From assembly GCF_000368025.1 (NCBI RefSeq), contig NZ_KB849210.1, positions 229,410 through 293,409 of the forward strand: 64,000 nt of DNA. The letters are read 5' to 3'. The notes beneath the pieces were generated by a model. That model was not told where the DNA came from, ran no database searches, and saw only the letters and a list, made by a program, of their open reading frames with translations. Shown one piece after another: positions 51,521 through 59,880 of this stretch. Position 1 is the first letter of the stretch; every line of letters starts with the position of its first letter. The DNA is from Acinetobacter parvus DSM 16617 = CIP 108168. GTDB lineage: Bacteria; Pseudomonadota; Gammaproteobacteria; Pseudomonadales; Moraxellaceae. The position numbers and the translations under genes are program-made.

Positions 51521-53515
51521 TTAATATAGATTTACTTGATAAATGCTAGTGGTACCACTCACCTCATTACCCACAACCAATAGTGGCTTGCCATTTGGCG
51601 AGTCTTTGGCAGAGATAAAGATTAGACCTTCTGGTCCAAGATCACCATGTGCAGACAATGCCGTCGACGGATCAGCCTGATCCCATACTTCTCGTGTATT
51701 TAAATAATCTTGGAAAATTGGCTGTTTAGGATTACTGACATCAAATACCATGACCCCACCCATACGCTCAAGTCCTAAGAACAAGAATTGTTTGTTGCCA
51801 ATTTTGCCAATCGTCAAGCCTTCAGGTTCAGGTCCTTTATTGCTGCTACGTCCGCCTAATGTGTTGCCTTTTTCATGATTGCTATTGAACCAATCTTGGC
51901 ATGGAATATTCCGTGCTTTACCAAGTTTACATTGATCACTATTCAAATATTGTTCAATGAAATCACCCGAGTCATAAGCGATTTTAACTTGATTTTGTGT
52001 ATCCCAAATTGAGAATGAGCGTCCACCCAACAGGTACAAGTCGTCGTACATCAAATAATCGGTAAGTGGATTACCATTGATACCAATTTTATCGCCAGCT
52101 TTTGAGTAATACACAGGTTTACCATTTTCAGTTTGGTAACCTTGTGTCCAGGTAATTTTTAAACGGCCCAATTGCTTGTCATCTCGGCAGTTACCAGCAT
52201 CACCTTTGCTCGCACCACAGTAGGCAAAAGTGGTCGGATTCAGGTGCGCACCAGCAGCTAAATCACGTAATTGTGCAGGAAGATCATCGGCACAACGGCG
52301 ATCAAAACCATCCTTGTGCACGAGATGTTTTACGCGCCACTCTTCAACGAATCCTTTGCTATTGTCATTGTCACAGCGCTGCAATTTATTCTTTTCAAAG
52401 TCTTTCAGCTTAGTTAGCCCAAAATATTCGGCTGTATTTTCACCCCATGCACGCGCATCACCTTCATTTGCAGAAATTAAATAGGTTTTTTTATCCGCGG
52501 CAGTATAAGCAGCAATCGCATCAGGATGATAAATCCCTTTAAGTCCATTCCATGCCTTGATCATAATATCTTGAACTGTTTTTTTACCGTCAAAATCACT
52601 CACATCCAAAGCATTACTTGAGTTTTTATTTGGATCCAGCATCGACTTAAAACCACTGTCGCTAAGCCCGTGATCTTTGAATCCCATTGCTTCAATCGAA
52701 GTCACCGTTGCCGTCGCAATATCTAAAACCGCGATCGCATTATTTTCTTGTAGTGCAACCCAAGCGGTTTTACCATCATCCGAAACTGCAATATATTCTG
52801 GCTCTAGATCTTGAGCGACTGTCGCATTCGGTCCAAAAATACGAACTCCTTTGGCAAGTAACGCATCTTTTTGACTATTAAACGCTTTAAAATCAGCAGT
52901 TTTGACTTTTGGCTTGCTGATATCAGTCACATTGATCACACTGACAGAGCCTTCTGGATCGGTTTGATAATCATCAGAGGGTTCACCTTCATTGGCCACC
53001 AATACCGTTTTCCCATCTGGTGTGAACGTCAACATATCGGGTAAAGCACCCACTTGCACATGGCTTAGACGTTTAAGATCACTCGCTTGATAAAAGGCAA
53101 CAAAACCAAGATCTGTTTTATTCGCAGCTTCAACAGCCAAAGCAATAATGCCATTTTGGATGCTGACACTGTTGACCTTTGCACCTTCCGCGATGTCATC
53201 AACAGTTAGTGATTGTAAATAAGTTGGCTTAGCTGGATCAGCAAGATCAAGTACATCTAATGCCCCCAGCTCAGCATTGACCACAAAAACACGTTTTGTC
53301 GCAGGGTCATAGGCAGGAATTTCAGCTGCACTCTTTCCAAAAACACCTGATTCATATCGGCTTAAAAAGCTCAACTGAATTCGCTCTGGTGTAGGCTCTA
53401 CTACTTCAGGTTTAGGATCAGGATTTGATGATTTTTCTGTTTTGTCATCATCATTACACGCCACCAACCCCACTGACAGCATTGCAGTGAATAACACTGA
53501 AATCTTAAATTTCAT
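51521..53515 (-). CDS. choice-of-anchor I family lipoprotein, phosphatase/phytase-like beta-propeller
   Basis: A 664-residue exported protein with a lipoprotein signal ending VGLVAC (Cys about 20), then an acidic Asp/Lys/Pro linker and a long beta-propeller-type region with repeated VANEGE, ISANEGDARAW and GPEGL segments. This is the family annotated as choice-of-anchor I or alkaline-phosphatase-like surface-layer proteins; its biochemical role is not settled. Start at ATG 53515; a TTG two codons upstream is possible. Four PhoB-like half-sites at exact 11-base spacing lie 61-98 bases upstream, which points to induction under phosphate starvation and hence to a role in phosphorus scavenging (inference). 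Codon use is A/T-rich compared with the LOG gene beside it. Confidence 0.82.
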   Translation of the reverse strand: MKFKISVLFTAMLSVGLVACNDDDKTEKSSNPDPKPEVVEPTPERIQLSFLSRYESGVFGKSAAEIPAYDPATKRVFVVNAELGALDVLDLADPAKPTYLQSLTVDDIAEGAKVNSVSIQNGIIALAVEAANKTDLGFVAFYQASDLKRLSHVQVGALPDMLTFTPDGKTVLVANEGEPSDDYQTDPEGSVSVINVTDISKPKVKTADFKAFNSQKDALLAKGVRIFGPNATVAQDLEPEYIAVSDDGKTAWVALQENNAIAVLDIATATVTSIEAMGFKDHGLSDSGFKSMLDPNKNSSNALDVSDFDGKKTVQDIMIKAWNGLKGIYHPDAIAAYTAADKKTYLISANEGDARAWGENTAEYFGLTKLKDFEKNKLQRCDNDNSKGFVEEWRVKHLVHKDGFDRRCADDLPAQLRDLAAGAHLNPTTFAYCGASKGDAGNCRDDKQLGRLKITWTQGYQTENGKPVYYSKAGDKIGINGNPLTDYLMYDDLYLLGGRSFSIWDTQNQVKIAYDSGDFIEQYLNSDQCKLGKARNIPCQDWFNSNHEKGNTLGGRSSNKGPEPEGLTIGKIGNKQFLFLGLERMGGVMVFDVSNPKQPIFQDYLNTREVWDQADPSTALSAHGDLGPEGLIFISAKDSPNGKPLLVVGNEVSGTTSIYQVNLY

Positions 53516-53575
53516 GATCAAATTCCATAGATTTTATTTTGTAGAGCTAATCTAGTCATTCGAGGTGCAAATACG

Positions 53576-53613
53576 ATGACATTTTCATGTCAGTTCGATG
53601 ACGAGTCTTTGAC
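53576..53613 (-). promoter_or_regulatory. four phased PhoB-like half-sites (Pho box array)
   Basis: On the plus strand ATGAC, ATGTC, ATGAC and TTGAC start at 53576, 53587, 53598 and 53609, exactly 11 bases apart; on the minus strand they read GTCAA, GTCAT, GACAT, GTCAT. The best pair, CTGACATGAAAATGTCAT, agrees with the 18-base Pho box at 14 positions. The array sits in front of the minus-strand lipoprotein gene; the divergent MFS gene (53680) could also be affected. Confidence 0.65.
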
Positions 53614-53679
53614 AATTTTGGGCTTTATTTCAAATACAATTCTATTAAACTAAAGCTGATATTTCATACGTCACCACTC

Positions 53680-55068
53680 ATGACAACAACCACTCATCAA
53701 GCCGTACAGCCTGAATTTCGTTTATTGGTGCTCTTGGTTTCTATCGGCTTTTTTATGCAGGCCTTGGATACCACGATTGTCAACACGGCGATTCCTGTGA
53801 TGGCAATTCAGCTCAATGAAAATCCATTACAAATGCATGGGGTAATTGTTGCCTACGTCCTATCAGTTGCTGCTTTTATCCCATTAAGTGGTTGGTTGGC
53901 AGACCGCTTTGGTATCCGTAATACTTATCTTGCTGCTATGGTGATTTTTAGTCTGGCATCACTCGGTTGTGGCCTGTCTCAGACCTTAGATCAACTCTTG
54001 ATTTGTCGTGTTATTCAAGGGATGGGCGGCGCATTATTGATGCCCGTTGGACGCTTGGCTTTACTTAAAATTATTCCACGTAGCCAATTTCTTTCAGCGA
54101 TGAGTTTAATGAGTCTGGCTGGTCTCATAGGTCCTTTGATGGGACCAACTTTGGGTGGATGGTTAGTCGAAGTTGCCACGTGGCACTGGATTTTCCTTAT
54201 TAATCTCCCCATGGGTGTGCTTGGGGTAATCATGGCGCTTAAAGTCATGCCAAATCAAAAAGAACCAACCGTCAAATCCTTTGATCTCGGTGGATTTATC
54301 TTATTGATGATTGCTATGGTGGGTCTGTCGCTTGGGATTGAGAATATCGCTGCGCCACAATATTCTGGTTGGATCAGCATCAGTCTACTGGTAATCGGAT
54401 CTTTAGCAACGTTTGGCTATGCGTATCATGCACATAACCATCAGAATGCCTTGTTTCATGGACGATTGTTCCGCCATAAAATTTTTTCAATTGGCATTTT
54501 AGGCAATTTCTTTGCACGTTTAGGTAGCAATGCAATTCCTTTTATTTTGCCATTGATGCTACAAGTCGCCTTTGGTTTTGAACCCTTTATCACAGGTTTA
54601 ATGATGATTCCACTGGTATTGGGCTCATTATTTTCTAAACCGATTATCCGCCCTTTGATCCAGCGTGTTGGCTATCGTCGTTTTCTACTAACCAATACCG
54701 TTCTGGTTGGATTATGTATCGCCAGTTTCGCCCTAATGACAGCAACAACCCCACTATGGCTTAAAGTGCTGCACCTGTTTATTTTTGGTACACTAAATTC
54801 GCTGCAATTTGTCGGGATGAACACCCTAACCCTGAAAGACCTGCCGCAACAGGATGCCAGCAGTGGCAACAGTTTCCTTTCCATGATCATGATGCTATCC
54901 ATGAGTATTGGGGTGGCGTTGGCAGGAACCTTGATTAATGTGTTTGGTCAGCATTTCTCAACCGCTTCCCTCACCACTGCGTTCCATGCCACATTAATGA
55001 CACTGGGTTGTATCAACCTGGTCACCGCACTGGTATTTTGGCAAATTCCAAAAGAAATGGCAGACTAA
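53680..55068 (+). CDS. MFS multidrug-type transporter, DHA2 (MdtD/EmrB-like)
   Basis: A 462-residue inner-membrane proton antiporter with about fourteen helices. Motif A is seen as GWLADRFGIRNTY, the antiporter motif C as GLIGPLMGPTLGGWL (about 147-161), and the first helix carries the DHA2-type ALDTTIVNTAIP. The closest remembered relative is MdtD. The substrate is not predictable, and no membrane-fusion partner or regulator lies beside it. The last third of the gene is richer in G+C than the first. The GH25 lysozyme gene follows after 26 bases and may be on the same transcript. Confidence 0.88.
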   Translation: MTTTTHQAVQPEFRLLVLLVSIGFFMQALDTTIVNTAIPVMAIQLNENPLQMHGVIVAYVLSVAAFIPLSGWLADRFGIRNTYLAAMVIFSLASLGCGLSQTLDQLLICRVIQGMGGALLMPVGRLALLKIIPRSQFLSAMSLMSLAGLIGPLMGPTLGGWLVEVATWHWIFLINLPMGVLGVIMALKVMPNQKEPTVKSFDLGGFILLMIAMVGLSLGIENIAAPQYSGWISISLLVIGSLATFGYAYHAHNHQNALFHGRLFRHKIFSIGILGNFFARLGSNAIPFILPLMLQVAFGFEPFITGLMMIPLVLGSLFSKPIIRPLIQRVGYRRFLLTNTVLVGLCIASFALMTATTPLWLKVLHLFIFGTLNSLQFVGMNTLTLKDLPQQDASSGNSFLSMIMMLSMSIGVALAGTLINVFGQHFSTASLTTAFHATLMTLGCINLVTALVFWQIPKEMAD

Positions 55069-55094
55069 ATGCGTGAAAAAATATAGCTGACGAC

Positions 55095-55856
55095 ATGGCA
55101 AAGAAACCTGTGAAACATCCACTCTCCCGATATTATCCAACCTATGCCAGTGTTGGCTTAGCTGTCATGCTTGGTGTGGTGAGCTATTTCGGCCTGTTCC
55201 ATCAGCAGAAAGCGTCTGCGCAGGACTATGCCATTCGTGGCTTTGATGTTTCGCACCATCAGGGTGAGATTAACTGGAAAAAGATCTCTCCAGTGCAGTA
55301 CCAGTTTGTCTATCTAAAAGCCACCGAGGGTGGCGACTTTAAGGACCGAAACTTTCAGGAAAACTGGCTTAAGGCACGCGAACAGGGCCTGCATGTTGGT
55401 GCCTACCACTTCTATCGTTTATGTCGGGATGGCAAGGTGCAGGCGGAAAACTTTATCGCTACCGTGCCCAACAAAGCAGATGCCCTGCCGCCCGTGATTG
55501 ACCTTGAATATGATAGCAACTGTATCAACGCCTTTACCAAGGAGCAGTTACTCAGGGAAATTCAGGTCATGCATGACCAGCTACAGCAGCATTATGGCAA
55601 GCAGCCCATTTTCTATATTTCCAAGAGTTTTTACCATATTGTGCTGATGGGTAGCTTTATCAATACACCGCTTTGGGTACGTGATTATCAGGAACAGCCT
55701 AAACTGAAAGATGGACGACAATGGCTGTTTTGGCAACATACCCAGAATGGCAAAATTGATGGTATTGATAAACCTGTCGATTTAAATGTTTATGCCGACT
55801 CTCCCAAACAGTGGCGCATCTTTTTAACACAACAAGGCATTCAGGATGGCAAATGA
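55095..55856 (+). CDS. membrane-anchored glycoside hydrolase family 25 lysozyme
   Basis: A 253-residue protein with an N-terminal membrane anchor (about 18-36, GLAVMLGVVSYFGLF) and a GH25 muramidase domain. Catalytic and signature residues are visible in GFDVSHHQGEINW, FVYLKATEGG, GAYHFYRL and VIDLEYD. Such enzymes cut the MurNAc-GlcNAc bond of peptidoglycan; a chromosomal single copy without holin or phage genes suggests cell-wall remodelling rather than phage lysis. Its stop overlaps the start of dinB by eleven bases. Confidence 0.9.
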   Translation: MAKKPVKHPLSRYYPTYASVGLAVMLGVVSYFGLFHQQKASAQDYAIRGFDVSHHQGEINWKKISPVQYQFVYLKATEGGDFKDRNFQENWLKAREQGLHVGAYHFYRLCRDGKVQAENFIATVPNKADALPPVIDLEYDSNCINAFTKEQLLREIQVMHDQLQQHYGKQPIFYISKSFYHIVLMGSFINTPLWVRDYQEQPKLKDGRQWLFWQHTQNGKIDGIDKPVDLNVYADSPKQWRIFLTQQGIQDGK

Positions 55857-56913
55857 GCTGCGCAAGATCATCCATATTGACATGGATGCTTTCTATGCCT
55901 CAGTTGAGTTAAGGGAACGTCCCGAACTCAAGGACCTGCCTGTAGTGGTGGCCTTTCATCATACCCGTGGCGTGGTCGCCGCCGCATCCTATCCTGCCCG
56001 TGTCTTTGGCCTGCGTTCCGCCATGTCGATGGGGCAGGCACGAAAACTTTGTCCACAGGTGATTGTTCTTGAACCGAACTTTGAGAAATACCGAGAGGTA
56101 TCTGCACAAATTCACCAGATTTTTCAGCAATATACCCCACTGATTGAACCGCTGTCACTGGATGAGGCCTATCTGGATGTGACCGAGAACCTAAAAAACA
56201 TCCCTAGCGCCACCGAGGTTGCAACACAGATCCGTGCCGATATTCTGGCAGCCACTGGATTGACCGCTTCCGCAGGCGTTGCCCCGAATAAGTTTCTGGC
56301 AAAAATCGCATCCGACTGGAATAAGCCCAATGGCCTGTTTGTGATCAAGCCCTCACAGGTACTCAGCTTTATTCAGGATTTGCCCGTCAGTAAAATTCAC
56401 GGCGTCGGCAAAGTGACCCAACAAAAGCTTCATCATCTCAATCTGCACACCCTGGGTCAACTGCAACAAATTGATGAAAATATATTGATTCACCATTTTG
56501 GCAAATATGGCAAACAGCTCTATCTATATGCCCAAGGCATTGACCAACGCCCCGTCAAGGCTGAACGGGAACGCCAGCAAATTTCCAAGGAGATCACCTT
56601 TGATGATGACTACACCCTTGATCAATGCAGCCATACATGGCAGCCGTTGACAGAACAGGTCTGGCGTAGCCTGAATAAGTAGCAGTTGACGGCCCGTGGT
56701 GTCAACGTCAAGTTGAAGTTAAAGAATTTTCAGGTTTTACAGCACAGTAAAAGCTTTAAACAGCCCTTGCAATCGCAGCAGGACCTGTGGCAGGTGGTGT
56801 TGCAATTGCTGAATGAAATGCATATTGAACCCATTTTACAGTTTCGGCTGGTTGGCGTGGGCGTGTATCAATTACAGCAAGCCCAGCAGGAACCCCAGCT
56901 TTGCTTATGGTAA
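55846..56913 (+). pseudogene. dinB: DNA polymerase IV (dinB) interrupted by an in-frame amber codon
   Basis: The Y-family lesion-bypass polymerase. The start ATG (55846) overlaps the preceding lysozyme gene. Active-site motifs are intact: IDMDAFYASVE near the N-terminus and SLDEAYLDV (about 102-110), followed by the thumb (ASAGVAPNKFLAKIASD). The frame stops at TAG 56680-56682, codon 279, in the little-finger domain. The same frame continues immediately (QLTARGVNVKLKLKNFQ) to TAA at 56911-56913, giving the full 355-residue family length. So a single nonsense change splits an otherwise undamaged gene. The truncated product keeps the catalytic core but loses part of the DNA-gripping domain and the C-terminal clamp-binding region. 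A sequencing error or suppression cannot be excluded. Confidence 0.9.
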
Positions 56914-57352
56914 TGGCGTTTTTTTACTCAAAAGCATGGTTTATGTTTAAATTTATGTTTGCTTTTTATGTGCTTTTCAGTACTCTAGCAGCGCAATCAC
57001 ATTATCCATGTGATTTGCTGATGCTAAAGAAATCCTCACTTTTAGCATCTGCTCCTGTGGTTGGCGTGACGATCAAATCCGAATATTACAGGGCACTTCT
57101 GGTGTCCTTTCTCAATTTCCCCACCCATAAAATTTTCAGGATTGCACTTTTCTCCCTACTGTGTTCAGCTAAACTGTATCCATACAATTAGAATATCTTG
57201 AATGCGCGAGACTTCTGCCTGACTCGACTAAGAGAGGCAAAAATTCAGTTGCTGAATCTTGGCAATATGATCATTTGCCCGCAGCAACACTCCATTTTAT
57301 TTTTCCAGCAACGCAGGCTGGTTCGCATGGAAAGCTTTGCTGGCTGATTTAT
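56914..57352. other. 439-base intergenic stretch between dinB and the IS605 element
   Basis: No recognised gene. Two consecutive inverted repeats are visible, AATCACAT...ATGTGATT (about 56995-57015) and TGCTAAA...TTTAGCA. A reading frame of about 96 codons at 56901-57191 has no family features and no credible start. A second, start-less open stretch runs from about 57200 toward the element. These could be remnants of a decayed gene, but I cannot identify one. Confidence 0.4.
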
Positions 57353-57411
57353 CCATTGGAGCGTAAAACCTCGGGGTTTAGCCCGAGGATATAAGCGACT
57401 GGCGTAAGCCA

Positions 57412-57825
57412 TTAATGCGGTGTTTGCTGTTGTTGAATATACTGCTTAATAATCCCAATAGGCGCACCTGCGCATGATGCAGCGAAGTAACTAGGCGACC
57501 ACAAGGCATTACCCCATAATTTGCTTTTAATTTCAGGGTGTTTGGTTCGTAAAATTCGACTAGATGCACCTTTCAAGCTATTTACCAAACTAGAAATAGC
57601 GACTTTAGGCGGATAATTGACGAGCAAATGTACATGGTCATGTTCACCGTCAAACTCTACCAACTCAGCTTCAAAGTCCAAGCATACACGCTCAAATACT
57701 TCACGCATCGTTTCAAGCATTGCTTTAGTAAAAACATCACGCCGATATTTAGCCACAAAGACTAAATGAACGTGCATATTAAAAACACAGTGTCGACCTG
57801 TTCTAATCTCTTGACTATAGCTCAT
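57412..57825 (-). CDS. tnpA: IS200/IS605 transposase TnpA (Y1 HUH)
   Basis: A 137-residue single-strand transposase. The HUH pair is HVH at about residues 64-66 in EHDHVHLLVNYPPK, and the catalytic tyrosine is Tyr129 in IIKQYIQQQ. It excises and inserts the element as single-stranded DNA, recognising the end hairpins and a short target sequence. The start at 57825 (MSYSQEIRTGRH) gives the family N-terminus; the longer frame to 57855 would overlap tnpB. No stop or frameshift is seen, so the element may still move. Confidence 0.93.
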   Translation of the reverse strand: MSYSQEIRTGRHCVFNMHVHLVFVAKYRRDVFTKAMLETMREVFERVCLDFEAELVEFDGEHDHVHLLVNYPPKVAISSLVNSLKGASSRILRTKHPEIKSKLWGNALWSPSYFAASCAGAPIGIIKQYIQQQQTPH

Positions 57826-57845
57826 AGACCAAATATATTTTAGGA

Positions 57846-58904
57846 ATGAAAACACTCAAATTACGCATAAAAGACAAACATTGCAAGGTGCTAAATCAGA
57901 TGGCATCTGAGGTGAATTTTGTCTGGAATTACGTGAATGATTTGTGTTTTAAACATCTACAACGAAAACAACAATTCTTTTCAGCATACGATATTGCTAA
58001 ATACACGAAAGGCACATCGAAAGAATGTAATTTGCATAGCCAAACGATTCAGGCGGTCACAGAAGAATTAGTGACAAGACGCAAGCAATTCAAAAAAGCA
58101 AAACTGAAATGGCGAGTCAACAATAAAAAATCAGCTAGGCGTTCATTGGGCTGGATACCATTCAAAAAAGTTGCAATCAAATATGCTGATGGATATGTTC
58201 AATACGGCAAGCATCAATTCAAACTATGGGACAGCTACGGACTAAGCAAATACAATGTTAAAACAGGCTCGTTTGTAGAGGATAGTCGTGGGCGTTGGTA
58301 TGTCTGTCTTGTAGTTGATTCAATTAAAACAGAGAAAACCAGCGCTAAAACCTCAATTGGTATAGATTTGGGATTAAAAGACTTAGCTACTTGTTCAGAT
58401 GGTATAAAGCTCAAAGCTCCTAAAATCTATCGCCAATATGAACAAAAACTTGGCATAGCCCAACGAGCTAGAAATAAGAAACGTGTCAAAGCAATTCACG
58501 CCAAGATTAAAAATATACGTCAAAACATGTTGCATCAATTCAGTCATAAACTGGTGAATGAACATGCAGCAATCTTCATTGGCAATGTGAATGCCAAAGC
58601 ACTAGCGCAGACCAAACTAGCCAAGTCTGTATTAGATGCCAGTTGGACAACACTAAGAACCATGCTCAAGTATAAATGCGAGAACGCAGGGGTATGTTAT
58701 GAAGAAGTCAATGAAGCCTATACCACCCAAATTTGTTCGTGCTGTGGCTCACGCTCCAGTAGTCCGAAAGGTAGAGCAGGTTTAGGAATAAGAGAGTGGC
58801 AGTGTGTGGAGTGCGGTACGCTCCATGATCGGGATGTAAATTCCGCACTGAATATTCTTGCGCTCGGACATGAGCGTCTAGCAGTAGGAATCCCCGTCCT
58901 TTAG
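57846..58904 (+). CDS. tnpB: RNA-guided endonuclease TnpB of the IS605 element
   Basis: A 352-residue Cas12-ancestor nuclease. The RuvC parts in order are Asp174 in SIGIDLGLKDLA, an IFIGNVNAKAL segment at 243-253, the zinc ribbon CxxC pairs Cys297/Cys300 and Cys320/Cys323, and Asp330 in HDRDVNSALNIL. The usual second catalytic residue, a Glu in the I-E-D-L segment, is replaced by Gly-Asn (246-247); a Glu stands instead at 290 in VNEAYTTQ, where typical TnpBs have Pro or another residue. This matches the described TnpB groups with a relocated RuvC-II glutamate. The frame is undamaged. The stop lies inside the right-end hairpin, so the gene overlaps the guide RNA. Confidence 0.93.
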   Translation: MKTLKLRIKDKHCKVLNQMASEVNFVWNYVNDLCFKHLQRKQQFFSAYDIAKYTKGTSKECNLHSQTIQAVTEELVTRRKQFKKAKLKWRVNNKKSARRSLGWIPFKKVAIKYADGYVQYGKHQFKLWDSYGLSKYNVKTGSFVEDSRGRWYVCLVVDSIKTEKTSAKTSIGIDLGLKDLATCSDGIKLKAPKIYRQYEQKLGIAQRARNKKRVKAIHAKIKNIRQNMLHQFSHKLVNEHAAIFIGNVNAKALAQTKLAKSVLDASWTTLRTMLKYKCENAGVCYEEVNEAYTTQICSCCGSRSSSPKGRAGLGIREWQCVECGTLHDRDVNSALNILALGHERLAVGIPVL

Positions 58905-58921
58905 GTCGGGGAGGATGTCAA
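58780..58921 (+). ncRNA. predicted omega RNA (TnpB guide scaffold), approximate bounds
   Basis: In IS605-type elements the guide RNA of TnpB is made from the 3' part of tnpB and the right end of the element. Here the scaffold should end at the TCAA at 58918-58921, with the right-end hairpin (58892-58911) as its last stem. The guide proper would be the flanking bases beginning ACAAAATTACACTGTG at 58922. The 5' limit is not visible from sequence and is placed by analogy. Confidence 0.5.
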
Positions 58922-58990
58922 ACAAAATTACACTGTGGCGAGGGGCATGCAGTACAATCATCCTATGTTTTTTTTAATTAGGTTACCATT

Positions 58991-59347
58991 ATGTCTGTGC
59001 AACGACTACGTGTCACCTCACGCTATTGCGAAGTTGCAATTTCAGGAAATCAGGTTCATCTGGCTGGACAACTGGCAGATGACACCAGCCTGGATATTGG
59101 CGCACAGACCCAGCAAACCTTAGACAACATTGACCGTTTACTGTCTGAGGCAGGCACAGACAAAACCCATATTCTATCTGTGTTTATTTTCCTGAAAGAC
59201 ATTGAAAAAGATTATGCGACCATGAATGCCGTTTGGGATGCGTGGATTGCTGAGGGGCATCCCCCAGCACGTACCTGTGTGGAATCCAAGCTCTATGCGC
59301 CTGATGTTCTGGTGGAAATGACCGTCACGGCAGTGCGTCCAGACTAG
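58991..59347 (+). CDS. RidA/YjgF-family protein
   Basis: A 118-residue protein of the Rid superfamily, whose best known members hydrolyse reactive enamines and imines made by PLP enzymes. The C-terminal signature PARTCVESKLYAPDVLVEMTV contains the conserved Arg that holds the substrate carboxylate in active Rids. It is closer to the YoaB-type Rids than to RidA itself. The IS605 element ends 69 bases upstream; a -10-like TACAAT (58953-58958) lies to the right of the element, so the promoter may have survived. The stop overlaps the convergent DUF2726 gene by four bases. Confidence 0.88.
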   Translation: MSVQRLRVTSRYCEVAISGNQVHLAGQLADDTSLDIGAQTQQTLDNIDRLLSEAGTDKTHILSVFIFLKDIEKDYATMNAVWDAWIAEGHPPARTCVESKLYAPDVLVEMTVTAVRPD

Positions 59348-59880
59348 GACGATTTCACCGCCAGAACGTTGTATTTTATCGCGCGCTCCGCCGCCTGTGG
59401 CATGGTCACTGGTGTAGCGGTTCTTGGTGTAGCACGCGCGAACAGATCAGGAATCAGGTCTTCCCGTAATTCCTGTTCAGTTGGAATCGCGCTGTAACGC
59501 AATACACGGTATCCAGCCAGTTCCAGCAGACTGTCCTGATAATGTTTTTGTTGCAGGCGATTGACATACGACTGGTCTGCGATCTCAATGATGGCAAGCA
59601 CCTGATGCTGCTGGTCCAGCACCACAAAATCGGCAACCAGCCCCTGATACTTACGGCGGGTATGGGCAAACTTTGTGGTGAGCAAGGCATCAAAAGACAC
59701 ATGCGCCAATACGGTATGCCGTGGCAAAACCGCCTTTAAACGCATCAGGGTAATCTGTTCAGAAATATTCAGGATACCACGTCGTTTCAGTGGGCTGTCC
59801 TGACGCCGATTTTGGTGCAAACTTCGAACTGCAAATACTGTAATAAACAGTAGCGCAACTATTGTTATGAAATAATACAT
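59344..59880 (-). CDS. membrane-anchored DUF2726 protein
   Basis: A 178-residue protein with one N-terminal membrane helix (about 3-19, YFITIVALLFITVFAV) and a nuclease-like DUF2726 domain: LNISEQITLMRLKAVLP, then VADFVVLDQQHQVLAIIEIAD and a C-terminal GYRVLRY strand. The D...E-x-D pattern is like that of PD-(D/E)XK folds, but activity in this family is not established. The C-terminus is Ala/Pro/Thr-rich. It converges with the RidA gene with a four-base overlap. Confidence 0.82.
   Translation of the reverse strand: MYYFITIVALLFITVFAVRSLHQNRRQDSPLKRRGILNISEQITLMRLKAVLPRHTVLAHVSFDALLTTKFAHTRRKYQGLVADFVVLDQQHQVLAIIEIADQSYVNRLQQKHYQDSLLELAGYRVLRYSAIPTEQELREDLIPDLFARATPRTATPVTMPQAAERAIKYNVLAVKSS

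Larger units (their letters stand above)
57353..58921. mobile_element. IS200/IS605-family insertion sequence with divergent tnpA and tnpB
   Basis: A complete IS605-type element of about 1.57 kb. The genes tnpA (minus) and tnpB (plus) start 20 bases apart. There are no inverted terminal repeats; instead each end has a subterminal imperfect hairpin: CCTCGGG (57369-57375) / CCCGAGG (57382-57388) on the left and CCCCGTCC (58892-58899) / GGTCGGGG (58904-58911) on the right. On the right, GAAT (58888-58891) abuts the hairpin and TCAA (58918-58921) ends the element, the same guide and cleavage tetranucleotides as in IS608. The right boundary at 58921 is therefore fairly sure. The left boundary is a guess: TTTAT at 57348-57352 is the most likely target motif. 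Confidence 0.85.

Noticed and set aside
55095..55856. Prophage remnant signalled by a lysozyme gene
   Set aside because: A single membrane-anchored GH25 enzyme with no holin, terminase or structural genes nearby; the neighbours are ordinary chromosomal genes.
56901..57191. 96-codon plus-strand frame after dinB
   Set aside because: Starts inside the dinB stop region, has no ribosome-binding site, and its hydrophobic stretch looks like translated AT-rich spacer.
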